A stretch of DNA of 64,000 nt, taken from an uncultured Clostridia bacterium (GTDB taxonomy: Bacteria > Bacillota > Clostridia > UBA1381). Numbering within the stretch: the stretch's first letter is position 1; every line of letters starts with the position of its first letter. The stretch spans positions 1 to 64,000 of the forward strand of contig CANQDD010000003.1 in assembly GCA_947591315.1 (NCBI GenBank), read 5' to 3'. Shown one piece after another: positions 32,801 through 42,496 of this stretch. The notes beneath the pieces were generated by a model. That model saw nothing but the letters and a program-made list of their open reading frames with translations. It did not search any database and was not told the origin of the DNA. Both the position numbers and the translations under genes were made by a program.

Positions 32801-33923
32801 CAGAATCACCTCCGGTATGTTCTGTTTCTGCGGTCAACAGATTATGTACTGAATACTCAATTTGTGCCTTCGGATCAAAGGCTGTAATCCTCGCTGCAAT
32901 ATCGGTAAACTGATCAACTACTTCGATCCGCTTCTGAGAAGAATTCTCATTGAGCAACAATAATGTGTCTCGCTCATTAAGTTTATTTTCCACTATGAAG
33001 GATTTGAACTCCTCTAAGCATTCCTTGCACGGTTCATATTCTCCCAACATAGCGTATCCTTCACACTCGGTCTGCACAGAGTTGGTAATGTAAACAAGTG
33101 CCTGAAATGCGTCAATTGCCTTCCTGCTGACGTCTTTTTCTCCTTTGAAATCAAGCATCATTTGAAAATCAGACTTCTGGGAATGTTCGGTGATATGATA
33201 CATATTCTGAGAAAAGTTCCGCATCAATACTCGCTTTGCATCTGTCGCACTATGTATAACATCCAGCATAGCCGATTCTCTCAGCTTTGCATCCTGAATC
33301 AGCCTTGCCTGCATTAATTTATCCCTTGCTCCTTCTGCCATAGCAAGACGATCATTCTGCAGCTCTACGTGGATTTCTCTTATTGCATCACCGACATATT
33401 CTATTTCATCAAGAATCTGAGCCATTACCGCGTGCGTCGATAAGTTGTTTAAGGACTGTGTGAGATTAGGTGTCAAAGCCATGTCCTCAAGTCTCACCTG
33501 TTTAACAAATCCATCTGCGTAACGAATCGTTGGTAGTATTTCTCCCTGCTTATCAATGGTGAATCGATAGATTCCCTTATCTATTAGATCCTTCACATAG
33601 GAATCCATCTTAGCAACCATGATGTGATCCTTGCCTGCCATAGCTCCTATCACTTCTGCTATTGCAGGGAGCTTTACCTTGATATTTTCCCACTTACCAA
33701 AATACTGAATAAGACTCCTATTATCTTCATATGAGATAATGCTTAGCTCTCCGCGATTCGGCTGCCACTCTTCAATATCATATTCGAAGATCGGAACCAT
33801 CTCGTATTTGTCCTGCTCACTGATTGGCCTCTTTGGATCGGCACTTTGAAATCCACAATGCGGGCACTTCGTAGCTTTATCCGATATTTTTGTCCCGCAT
33901 TCCGGGCATAGTATTCTACTCAT
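32790..33923 (-). CDS. zinc-ribbon coiled-coil protein of unknown function
   Basis: 377 residues. The N-terminus is a zinc ribbon (LCPECGTKISDKATKCPHCG). A central, mainly helical part with ELQNDRLAMAEGARDKLMQAR and a further Cys pair CKECLEE near residue 315 follow. No enzyme motif is recognised. It starts 102 bases after the AIPR gene, across a long hairpin, and overlaps the small zinc-ribbon gene. It is the only gene of the island with no known defence relative. Confidence 0.7.
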   Translation of the reverse strand: MSRILCPECGTKISDKATKCPHCGFQSADPKRPISEQDKYEMVPIFEYDIEEWQPNRGELSIISYEDNRSLIQYFGKWENIKVKLPAIAEVIGAMAGKDHIMVAKMDSYVKDLIDKGIYRFTIDKQGEILPTIRYADGFVKQVRLEDMALTPNLTQSLNNLSTHAVMAQILDEIEYVGDAIREIHVELQNDRLAMAEGARDKLMQARLIQDAKLRESAMLDVIHSATDAKRVLMRNFSQNMYHITEHSQKSDFQMMLDFKGEKDVSRKAIDAFQALVYITNSVQTECEGYAMLGEYEPCKECLEEFKSFIVENKLNERDTLLLLNENSSQKRIEVVDQFTDIAARITAFDPKAQIEYSVHNLLTAETEHTGGDSDEQ

Positions 33924-33965
33924 TTATTCACGACCTTTCCTTTTTATTTGATGTTTCATAAGAGG

Positions 33966-34011
33966 CCTTGTAATTTTTGCGAATTAATCTTACTCGAAAA
34001 ATTTTGCAAGG
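33966..34011 (-). promoter_or_regulatory. long imperfect hairpin between AIPR and zinc-ribbon genes
   Basis: CCTTGTAATTTTTGCGA (from 33966) pairs imperfectly with TCGAAAAATTTTGCAAGG (to 34011). No T-run follows on the minus strand, so it may be a processing or weak pause site that lowers distal gene expression. Confidence 0.4.
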
Positions 34012-34025
34012 AAACCCTAATAGGT

Positions 34026-35774
34026 TTAGTCTGCACTCCAGCGGGATTCAAAATCATCATTTGACATTTTGAGACCCGTATTCAACTTGTCGAGTATATC
34101 CTTCCCACCGGGTGTCATTCTCACGGTCATCAGGTACTGCTTTACGGCAGTGCGGATATCACGCAAGGAGGCTTTTGCCTTAGTCCAGTTTGGAGGGCTA
34201 AACACCTTGTTGTTCTGACTTGCATCATCAAGTGCAATTTCAAAACCCATATTCAAACACTGACCGGCGAGTTCAATAACCGTATCAAGAAGGTCGTTGT
34301 CCTTGAGCTTTTGCATTGCAACTGCCGGATTCGGAACAAGATCCTGCATCTTATTGATTTCGCAGAATAGAACAGAAACAGCGAAAAGATGGTGATACGG
34401 AGCGTAAGCCTTAAGGGCTATCAAGACCTCGTTCAGTCCAAGCGGATTATCATTACCCCAGTTCTTATAAACCTCCTTGTAGAGATCAGAAAGCGCCTGA
34501 ACCTTTTCTGGACTATACTCTCTATGGAACAGCTGCTCGAAATACTTGTCGAATATTCTGCTCTCACTGTAGGAGATGGTAGGCCTCTGAGAGTGCCACG
34601 CAATCAGCTGTTTGCCGAGTGATGTCAGATCCACAATATGTGCTGTGTTGTATTTAACCGGATCAGCATTCTCTCCGCGTTTTGTAATGAAGTATCCGTC
34701 AGTAAAATGCTGTTCGTATGCCTTCTTCATCGCCAGAACATATTTGTCATTGCTCCTCAAATCACGAGCTTTTACAGCACTCTGGGAGTTAGTGCATGTG
34801 CTGATTTCATCTGCACGCTCTGCATTACTAATCTCATAAAAGCGGAACATTATATAAGCATCGCTGACATTGCGGACGGATTCACTGCAATTAAAGATCG
34901 TACTCAGGGATTGGCAGCCATTAACCACGTTCAATTCCTTTACGCTCATGGTTCCATTGACAATTTTGATAGACGAGCAAATTGCCGTTATTCCATTGTG
35001 AAGGAAAAAGAACTCCTCCGGATTATTTCGTAGTGTACGAGCGATTCCCTTATTAACCTTATTCCCGGTACCAAGAGACTGGCGTACATTTTTCCAGAAA
35101 AGTGTCCCGTCCTTGATGCCGGGAATCTTTATACACTCTTTCAGCGGAATAGCTGCGATAACAGCTCTTGTCGCGCCAATCTGCATCTCCATATATTTCC
35201 CTTGTTCAATTGAAAATTCATAATTGATATAGGGACGATTTCGATTCAATGCCTCGTCATATCTAGCCTGAAGAGTTTCATTGTCAACAAGCACAAGATT
35301 CGCGCTCAGAGTTTCGCTCTCCGCAAGTTCAGCCTGAAAAGCAGCCAGATCAGACTTAGCAGAATCTGTCAAACCGGATGTGGTAATCAGTTCAAAACAA
35401 ACCTCATAGTCGTCCTCTAAGGCTGTAGCAATCTCACTGATTTTTGCCTGCAGCTTTTCATTGGCCGCCTCCTGCAACTTTGCAAGATTCTTAATTTGAA
35501 TCCACGACGATGTTACCTCACGAAGAGGTTCTGCATCCACAGTGTCGCCTTTGTAAAACTTTCCCTGAATAATGTATATTGTCGAAGACTGATCATCGAT
35601 ATAAACCGCATCAATCTGCTTGTCTCCGGCTCCATCGGTAATGCAGGCTTTAGCCTCAAAGGTATCAAGGTTATGGATATTACGAAGGTACCAAGCAACA
35701 AACCGCTGCCCATCGTTGGGATAGTTCTTCACATAATATTCTTGTGCTATGTCATTCTTTATTTTCTCGTACAT
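34026..35774 (-). CDS. AIPR-family protein (abortive infection/phage resistance)
   Basis: 582 residues. The N-terminal 200 residues contain GAGDKQIDAVYIDD followed by IYIIQGKFYKGD, a D...QxK pattern of restriction-endonuclease-like folds. The central region carries the AIPR hallmark FFFLHNGITAICSSI, then LNVVNGCQSLSTIF. AIPR proteins accompany many defence loci, often next to restriction systems. The gene follows the Mrr-like gene by 34 bases in the same direction. Confidence 0.88.
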   Translation of the reverse strand: MYEKIKNDIAQEYYVKNYPNDGQRFVAWYLRNIHNLDTFEAKACITDGAGDKQIDAVYIDDQSSTIYIIQGKFYKGDTVDAEPLREVTSSWIQIKNLAKLQEAANEKLQAKISEIATALEDDYEVCFELITTSGLTDSAKSDLAAFQAELAESETLSANLVLVDNETLQARYDEALNRNRPYINYEFSIEQGKYMEMQIGATRAVIAAIPLKECIKIPGIKDGTLFWKNVRQSLGTGNKVNKGIARTLRNNPEEFFFLHNGITAICSSIKIVNGTMSVKELNVVNGCQSLSTIFNCSESVRNVSDAYIMFRFYEISNAERADEISTCTNSQSAVKARDLRSNDKYVLAMKKAYEQHFTDGYFITKRGENADPVKYNTAHIVDLTSLGKQLIAWHSQRPTISYSESRIFDKYFEQLFHREYSPEKVQALSDLYKEVYKNWGNDNPLGLNEVLIALKAYAPYHHLFAVSVLFCEINKMQDLVPNPAVAMQKLKDNDLLDTVIELAGQCLNMGFEIALDDASQNNKVFSPPNWTKAKASLRDIRTAVKQYLMTVRMTPGGKDILDKLNTGLKMSNDDFESRWSAD

Positions 35775-35808
35775 AATATTCCTCCGATTTATTGTCTATG
35801 TGAGAACA

Positions 35809-36726
35809 TCACTCATCCTGATATTCAGCCAAAGCATCCGTATCAATTGCCTTAATTTCAAACGTTTTCCGTGTTGACACACAGAAGTTATACTCAATCA
35901 TCAGATTAGCAAGTCTCTCACCATCAATCAAAATAATGTGATGAGTATTTGCGTAATCCTTAGCCTTCTGTGAAAACTTAGCTGTCGTAACGAAAAGTCC
36001 ATCGCCGTGCTTCCCGGCAATCGCACCTACAAAGCTCTGAATGTCCGGCTGGCCAACAACTCTATCTGGTGCCCATTCCTTAGCCTGCATATAAATCAAA
36101 GAGAATCCGAGCTTATCCTCCATGATGACTCCATCAATTCCATCATCACCGGAAGCGACTGTTGCATGACTTCCGTAAGCCACAGTTCCATAACCCATCT
36201 TTGAAAGAAGATCAACAACGAGCTTTTCAAAGGTGTATGGCGAGATTTTCAGAACCTCACTCAACAAATCAGATGCAAGGCTTGCATTGATCTGCTTATA
36301 TGCGTCTTCAAGTTGGTCATCGGGTGTAAGATTCGTCGGCTTTGAAATCGTAGACACCGTATCATCTCCATTTACAGGATCAGAGGCGGATGCAAAATCT
36401 ACAAACGAAGGAAACTGTTCCAGATATTTGGAGTCTATTTTCTCTGGATTTTCTGCAACTACTTTCTTTCCAGCTTCCGTAATGACAATAGTGGCGCGGG
36501 CAGGACTATCAAGTAGTCCAGCTTTTTTCAGATAAGTCTTCGCCCATCCGACCCTGTTTTTAAACACGGTTTGCCTACCGCTCGGAAGCATTTCTGCGAG
36601 GTCTTCTGCTGATAAATTTAGCTGTTGAGCTAACACGGCAGTAACGTCCTTAATTTTATAGACCTCACCGTCTTTTACTGCTACCAGTAAAGGCTTCATT
36701 AATTCATCGTATTTTGGCACTGCCAT
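35809..36726 (-). CDS. Mrr-like restriction endonuclease
   Basis: 305 residues from ATG 36724-36726 (GGAGGAGG upstream). N-terminal winged-helix part (YKIKDVTAVLAQQLNLSAEDLAEML...FKNRVGWAKTYLKKAGLL), then the catalytic domain: SPYTFEKLVVDLLSKMGYG, GDDGIDGVI and YMQAKEW (D...QxK). Mrr enzymes cut modified DNA in E. coli. In a cell with an active type I methylase its targeting would have to avoid self DNA; specificity is unknown. It starts 20 bases after the peptidase gene. Confidence 0.9.
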   Translation of the reverse strand: MAVPKYDELMKPLLVAVKDGEVYKIKDVTAVLAQQLNLSAEDLAEMLPSGRQTVFKNRVGWAKTYLKKAGLLDSPARATIVITEAGKKVVAENPEKIDSKYLEQFPSFVDFASASDPVNGDDTVSTISKPTNLTPDDQLEDAYKQINASLASDLLSEVLKISPYTFEKLVVDLLSKMGYGTVAYGSHATVASGDDGIDGVIMEDKLGFSLIYMQAKEWAPDRVVGQPDIQSFVGAIAGKHGDGLFVTTAKFSQKAKDYANTHHIILIDGERLANLMIEYNFCVSTRKTFEIKAIDTDALAEYQDE

Positions 36727-36746
36727 GGTTAGTCCTCCTCCTTGAC

Positions 36747-39302
36747 TCACTGAAGATCGGGATCGCTCCCCAGAGGAGGAATTCCGTTTTCTTTGAGCAT
36801 TTCATTTATTTCATAAATCGAATTCTCAGCACAGGCTCCTAATACGCATTGATAAACGTATCCCTCGCCCTTCATTGAATTTAATTTAAAGTCTGTTTTA
36901 CCGAGAAACATCTCAGCCTCTGGCAAAGGCAGCTTCAGACCTACGCATAAGGCAAGAACTGTCTGAACTGAAGTCGGGTACTCTTCATCGTTTCTCAAAC
37001 GCTGAATGGTTTTTTCTCCCACAAGAGAGCGGTCAGCCAGCTGCTTATTTGAGAGCTTCCTTTCCTTCTGCAGCGCTACCAGCGTCTCAGCAAAGGAACC
37101 GGGATATCTACGCATGGCCTCTGACCGGCGCTTTGCGTTCTTGATTTGCTCAAGAAGTGTCTTGTTGTGCGCATTAAGTTCAAAGGAATATTCAACCTGA
37201 TTTTCAACCGGTGCGGCATTCCGCATAAACTGCGTGTAATACCTTGCCCCTTGATATTTCGATTGATAGCTATACCCCTTCGAGAAGACGACGCAGCACT
37301 CATCCATGTGCGAGAGAGCATATTCTGACAGCGTAGCATTCCCAGACTGATCTCTCGCTATGTATTTCTTGTTATTGAGAACGAGATGACGATCTGCAAA
37401 AATAAACTGTCCGCTGTCAATCAGCTTCTTAAACTCACGATCAAAGCAGTACGCCTTAAACAAATCGGCATAGGGAATAGTGAACGTCTGATTCTTATCC
37501 AAGGCACCTGCTTCAAATGAATATCCGCGAACATACTGACCATCCACAAATGGATATGCGCCCTCGGCTTTGGAATATCCCAGATCCATCAGGCGAACCT
37601 TGGCGGCCTGTCTCGACACATCGAACAGTTCCGCAAGTTCATCAATGACATTCTCGTAGGCTGCAATGCTCGCATCATCAGCCCCGCCATAAACTGCAAG
37701 GAGCTGATCTGCCTTCAAGCGTATCGGTTTCGCAGGCATCAAGATTCTCGGAGCGACGCCATTGGCTTGCCACTCCATCCAGTCTACAGCCTTCCATTTA
37801 TCTGAATCCATGGAATTAGCGGCTATTTGACATTGAATTGCTTTTCCCAGATTATCATCGGCACCTATCATTTTCATCAGCACGTGGTATGGCTGATGAC
37901 GATGCCAATGAAAACACTCATGTGCCAGTGTAGTGCGCTTTGTTCCTACAGATCTCTCATAGGAAACACGCGGATCAAAATATACAGTTCCTCGTTTGGC
38001 ATTGCGAATTGTAATCTTCCGGTGCTTATCGAGAACATTCCCGTTATCAAATATGATAGTTCCAAAGTAAGTAAGATCATCTGACAAAGGGATATCTTCG
38101 ATAACCTGTAGTTTCATATCGCTGGCTATTGTCTCGATTGGAACCCTCATAGGTTTTTCCAACGCTTCAGGACAATACCTTGTTAGAAACTTCTCCGCCT
38201 CGTCTTCAAACTGTTCGCGGGAAATAATAGGTACAAGCTCTCCGGACAGACGGTCATTATCAGATTCCTCTTGCGGCTCACAATTATCAACAGACATGAT
38301 TCGGAACCCACTCATATCGATGCCAAGAGTAACCTGACAATGAATCTTCAGCCAGCGCTCATTAAAATATCCCTTGCGAGATGCGGACGGCATCTCGACA
38401 TCGCATGATGCAATTACATCGAAAGCAATCACACCATCCTCAAGCTGCTCAATATGGATAACATTCTCGATTTCCATATCAATGACCGACAGTCTTTTCG
38501 CGTCACCAGAATGCTCCTCTTGAATATAAGCTATGGCTGCATCCCGGATGTCATCATAACGGGATTGGTCGATCAGTTTCTGCAGTGGGCTTTCATCCTG
38601 CGCCTCATAGTAGTCCAGTCTGCTGTCGTTGAGTTCTTTACGAACCTCCCGCCAGTTTGGCATATACCTGTCCATGTGCGCGATGAATGTGGCGTCATGT
38701 TTTCTTGTAAGCAAATGCGTCAGTTCATGCAAAATAATATAGTCGAGGCAAGCATATGGCTTCTGAGCGAGCTGCAGATTAAACCATAGTTTCTTTTTAT
38801 CCGTGCTGCAGGCACCCCATTTTGTGACCATATATTTTGTTTGCCAAGAATCGCATTTAAGGCCTGTCTGTGCTTCCCACTTGGGCAGGCGCTTTTCTAT
38901 TTCTTCTTTCAGAATCTTTCGATATTCCTCTTTGACATAGGCATCCCGCTGCTTTACCGTGCTTTTGGCACTCATGGAAAGGACAATATTCTGGTTCTGA
39001 ATCTCGAAGCTGTTCTTCTGATTGTCCGGCTTAAAGACAAGGAAGTACTGCTTTCCCCAGATATACATCGTCTCACCGGAAACATACTGCCGCTTCGATG
39101 CCCTTGGCTGTTCCTGAAACTGCGCAATAGCCCTCTTGATAAAGCCCAGCTGAGTTCTGGCATAAGCCTCTATAGCTTTATCGTCCACGGATAAAGGCGC
39201 AGAAATTACCACATGTCCATCCGGCGGCTTCACCTGAAGGTGCATATTCTTTATATTCTTTTTTTGCACATCAATCGGAATCCCGGAAATGACAATGCGC
39301 AT
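36747..39302 (-). CDS. YgjP-type peptidase + ImmA/IrrE peptidase + XRE-like HTH fusion
   Basis: 851 residues with three recognisable parts. (1) Residues about 1-230: YgjP/DUF45 zinc metallopeptidase with VTKWGACS and HELTH (192-196) plus a downstream His in RKHDATF. (2) About 385-600: ImmA/IrrE-like domain with a second zinc motif HECFH (461-465) and DELAELFDVSRQAAKVRLMDLGY, the usual helical tail of that family. (3) About 735-815: an XRE-like helix-turn-helix (LVALQKERKLSNKQLADRSL, EEYPTSVQTVLALCVGL). YgjP peptidases often sit beside hsdR, and ImmA-type peptidases cleave repressors; joining both in one protein is unusual. The ATG overlaps the hsdR stop by one base. Confidence 0.88.
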   Translation of the reverse strand: MRIVISGIPIDVQKKNIKNMHLQVKPPDGHVVISAPLSVDDKAIEAYARTQLGFIKRAIAQFQEQPRASKRQYVSGETMYIWGKQYFLVFKPDNQKNSFEIQNQNIVLSMSAKSTVKQRDAYVKEEYRKILKEEIEKRLPKWEAQTGLKCDSWQTKYMVTKWGACSTDKKKLWFNLQLAQKPYACLDYIILHELTHLLTRKHDATFIAHMDRYMPNWREVRKELNDSRLDYYEAQDESPLQKLIDQSRYDDIRDAAIAYIQEEHSGDAKRLSVIDMEIENVIHIEQLEDGVIAFDVIASCDVEMPSASRKGYFNERWLKIHCQVTLGIDMSGFRIMSVDNCEPQEESDNDRLSGELVPIISREQFEDEAEKFLTRYCPEALEKPMRVPIETIASDMKLQVIEDIPLSDDLTYFGTIIFDNGNVLDKHRKITIRNAKRGTVYFDPRVSYERSVGTKRTTLAHECFHWHRHQPYHVLMKMIGADDNLGKAIQCQIAANSMDSDKWKAVDWMEWQANGVAPRILMPAKPIRLKADQLLAVYGGADDASIAAYENVIDELAELFDVSRQAAKVRLMDLGYSKAEGAYPFVDGQYVRGYSFEAGALDKNQTFTIPYADLFKAYCFDREFKKLIDSGQFIFADRHLVLNNKKYIARDQSGNATLSEYALSHMDECCVVFSKGYSYQSKYQGARYYTQFMRNAAPVENQVEYSFELNAHNKTLLEQIKNAKRRSEAMRRYPGSFAETLVALQKERKLSNKQLADRSLVGEKTIQRLRNDEEYPTSVQTVLALCVGLKLPLPEAEMFLGKTDFKLNSMKGEGYVYQCVLGACAENSIYEINEMLKENGIPPLGSDPDLQ

Positions 39303-42300
39303 TAATACTCCTCCTGCTTCTCAATGATCTTATAGATGCGTTCCACCTCGGAGTCATCACCCAGAATCTCAAAGAGAGCCTTTTTTATTCTTCTGACAAC
39401 CACCTGATTATCCCTGAAACCAGACAGTGCCTGCTTTTTCACGGCCTTGTGAATGCGAAGAGCAAGTTTCTCGTCCTCGCCGGTGTTGTCATAAATGGCC
39501 ATGAGCGCTTTGCTCTTACGGATGCTTTCCGGATATTTATCGTTATCCTCCGGGCAATCAACATCCTTAGCCAGCTTTATATATTTCTCAAGCATCTCAG
39601 CGTAGTCAAGAACTCCCTGCTTACGCTCTTCGATGAGCTTATCAAGGATTTCTGACATCTTTGCGTAATAGCGTGGATTGACGGTAACCTTTTCGATAAC
39701 CTTCTTACGGATGTTATTCTCGATGGCCTCTGCTGCACCTTCCTTGTGGCCGCTATCACCTTCACCGGTAAGCGTTTCACCCTGTTTTGCTACGAAATCC
39801 AATAGGGTAAGATCATCAAAATCGCCAATCTTCTCAGCATCCGCTGCCGTGATATAGTTATCGATCATCTTTCTCATATCAGGCTCATAGGCCTTCAAAT
39901 CGAGGAAATCACCACTGGCCGTACCGATGGTTTTCTTCAACTCAATGTAGAAAGTGACCTTCTTGTCATATTCATTCAGTTTGCCAGATGAGATATCATC
40001 AACCAGATATGGCTTTGCTTCCGCGAAAGCTCTGACAAGACTGCTCACCAGACGATAGAGTTTTTCTCTCAGGCGTGCATAAATCTCGTCGCTCTCCTCC
40101 GACTGACCGGAAACACCACAGAAATAATGGATGTACTGGATCTCCCCACGAGGTTCCTCGACGCCTTCGCAGAGCTCTTCGACGGCATCATACACTTCCT
40201 CAAAATAGGATACCGTAGCATCATGGCGATCCTTAACAAGTCCTTTTACATCCTCCGGATCATATCCTTCAAAAGCGCCGGAAGTATAATCTTTCATTGC
40301 AGTCTGGAGCTGTCCAAACAGCTGCTTGTAATCCACGATATAGCCGAAGTCCTTACTATCATCATCGAGACGGTTGACGCGACAAATCGCCTGAAACAGG
40401 CCATGATCCTGCATCCTCTTGTCGATGTAAAGGTAGGTACAAGGAGGCGCATCAAATCCGGTGAGCAGCTTGTCCACGACAATAAGGAGCTTCATATTTG
40501 CAGGCTCCTCTACAAACTTCCGCTTTGCTTCTTTTTCAAATTCCTCCACCTTGGCCTGAACCGAGCCTGTATTCGGAAGGTCAGAAGGATCAAGCCCCAG
40601 CATCTTCAAATACGTCTCGTATTTGAGGAAGGTTTCAGTATCATCCTCATCGCTGACGGTATCAGTGCGCAGTTCGCCCTTGTTCGGTGTATAGGAAGAT
40701 ATGATGGCGCACTTTTTAAAGCCCATCTGTTGGAAGATTTCGTAATACTTACAAGCCGTAGGAATACCATCAGCTACAAGAATCGCATTACCGTTTCCAT
40801 CCATCAGACGCGGCTTCATATTAAAGTCCTGAATGATGTCCCACGCCACCTTTTCAAGACGAGAGCGGGAGCTATATACCTTCTGCATCGTGCCCCACTT
40901 CTCTTTGAGCTTTGCCTTAGCGCGAGAAGAGAGGCCTCTGGTCTTTACATCAAACCACTGGTCAACTCGATCCTGTGACGACAAATCTTGTGGAACATCA
41001 CGGTATTCATATCGCAAATCCAGCACGACGCCATCAGCAACGCCTTCGTTATATTTGTAAGCATGGATGTATGTACCGAAAACTTCAATACTAATTTTTT
41101 TATCCTTTTTCAGCAACGGAGTACCCGTAAAGCCAATAAATACAGCATTCGGCATGATAGTCTTCATCGCCGTATGGAGCTTACCGGACTGCGTTCTGTG
41201 GCATTCGTCAACAAATACTACAAGATTTCCCTTTGCCTTGAAATCGGTAGGGAGGGAGGCTTTCAGCTCTTCAATATACTTATCGTAGTCATTTTCTGTC
41301 GCTTCTCCGCCACGACGGCCAAACTTATGCACGAGGGAGCAGATCAGCGAATCATCATATACATTCAAACGATTCAGCAAATCCTTACCGCTCTTGGTAC
41401 GAGCGATATTCTCATCCACGCCAGTGAATGTTTTTTCTATTTGCTCATCAAGCTCATCTCGGTCTGTTACGATAAGGACACGAGCATTAAGCTCCGCCCA
41501 ATGTGTCAGAATCCACTTTGCAAGCCATACCATTGTCAGCGTTTTGCCGGAACCCTGCGTATGCCAAAGAATACCGCCCATCGGTTTATCCGGATCTCTG
41601 TTCGGATTGTGAAGCTCCGTCCTCAGATTATTAAGCCTCTGCTGAGTGCGCTTGATGCCAAAATACTGATTGTAGCGGCACACCTTTTTGATGCCTTTAT
41701 CAAAAACAACGAAATTCATGATAAGGTCGATAAAACGTTCCTTATCGAACATGGCATATATCTGCTTCAGGAGTTTATTCTCGATGCCTTCGCAGGTTTC
41801 ACTGATACGAATATCTACGGGATCACGCTCCTCCTCATGTTCTTTGAAGCCGTCATCCTTCCACTCCATATAGAACTTTTCTCCAGTCAGAAGCGTGCCG
41901 TAGCGCAGGCCTTCTGATTCGTTTCCCGCCATGCAAAATTGCATCGTGGAAAAGAAGCCCTGTATGAATGAATTTTTTTGATTCGTCAGATTCTGGCGGA
42001 TACCCTCAGAGACTGAGATGCTACTTCGCTTCAACTCAATAACAGCAACAGCAATACCGTTCAGATAAACAACAAGATCCGGTCTCTTCTCGGACTGTTC
42101 AACGACCGTCACTTCCTCGGCGATAGCAAAGTCATTGTTCAACGGATTCTCTTCATCAATAAGCTGAACAGTCACCGGAGGCTTTTCAGGACTTTCGCTA
42201 ACCGGAATACCGTACTTTAAGCGAGAGTATACGGTTTTATTTGCGTCATATAACCCGCGTGAAAGATTTCCCGCTTCCTGTTGAAGCTGCATAACAGCAG

Positions 42301-42481
42301 CATCAATCAGTTTGTCTGCATAGCCCTTCAGTCGAAGATACTGGCGCAGACGATCTTCCTTGATGTTCTTATTCTGATAATCCGACAGGTTACCGATATA
42401 CTGATAGCCCAAGATCTCAGGATCTTTAAAGAAGCGGATCACTCTTTCCTGTGTTTTGATTTCGGCATCTCCAATACTCAT
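39302..42481 (-). CDS. hsdR: type I restriction enzyme R subunit
   Basis: 1059 residues, normal length. N-terminal nuclease: RPDLVVYLNG and AVAVIELKRSS (D...ExK). SF2 translocase: Walker A HTQGSGKTLT near residue 310, Walker B VFVDECHRTQ, and FIGFTGTPL. Late motifs LIVVDKLLTGFDAP and ICRVNRLDDD are present. C-terminal helical part binds HsdM/S. Starts 15 bases after hsdS. It translocates and cuts unmethylated DNA after HsdS recognition. Confidence 0.95.
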   Translation of the reverse strand: MSIGDAEIKTQERVIRFFKDPEILGYQYIGNLSDYQNKNIKEDRLRQYLRLKGYADKLIDAAVMQLQQEAGNLSRGLYDANKTVYSRLKYGIPVSESPEKPPVTVQLIDEENPLNNDFAIAEEVTVVEQSEKRPDLVVYLNGIAVAVIELKRSSISVSEGIRQNLTNQKNSFIQGFFSTMQFCMAGNESEGLRYGTLLTGEKFYMEWKDDGFKEHEEERDPVDIRISETCEGIENKLLKQIYAMFDKERFIDLIMNFVVFDKGIKKVCRYNQYFGIKRTQQRLNNLRTELHNPNRDPDKPMGGILWHTQGSGKTLTMVWLAKWILTHWAELNARVLIVTDRDELDEQIEKTFTGVDENIARTKSGKDLLNRLNVYDDSLICSLVHKFGRRGGEATENDYDKYIEELKASLPTDFKAKGNLVVFVDECHRTQSGKLHTAMKTIMPNAVFIGFTGTPLLKKDKKISIEVFGTYIHAYKYNEGVADGVVLDLRYEYRDVPQDLSSQDRVDQWFDVKTRGLSSRAKAKLKEKWGTMQKVYSSRSRLEKVAWDIIQDFNMKPRLMDGNGNAILVADGIPTACKYYEIFQQMGFKKCAIISSYTPNKGELRTDTVSDEDDTETFLKYETYLKMLGLDPSDLPNTGSVQAKVEEFEKEAKRKFVEEPANMKLLIVVDKLLTGFDAPPCTYLYIDKRMQDHGLFQAICRVNRLDDDSKDFGYIVDYKQLFGQLQTAMKDYTSGAFEGYDPEDVKGLVKDRHDATVSYFEEVYDAVEELCEGVEEPRGEIQYIHYFCGVSGQSEESDEIYARLREKLYRLVSSLVRAFAEAKPYLVDDISSGKLNEYDKKVTFYIELKKTIGTASGDFLDLKAYEPDMRKMIDNYITAADAEKIGDFDDLTLLDFVAKQGETLTGEGDSGHKEGAAEAIENNIRKKVIEKVTVNPRYYAKMSEILDKLIEERKQGVLDYAEMLEKYIKLAKDVDCPEDNDKYPESIRKSKALMAIYDNTGEDEKLALRIHKAVKKQALSGFRDNQVVVRRIKKALFEILGDDSEVERIYKIIEKQEEY

Positions 42482-42496
42482 CCGACAGGCACCTCC

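Noticed and set aside
40127-41917. Long plus-strand frames opposite hsdR
   Set aside because: They are antisense to a gene with all HsdR motifs and show no domain or ribosome site.
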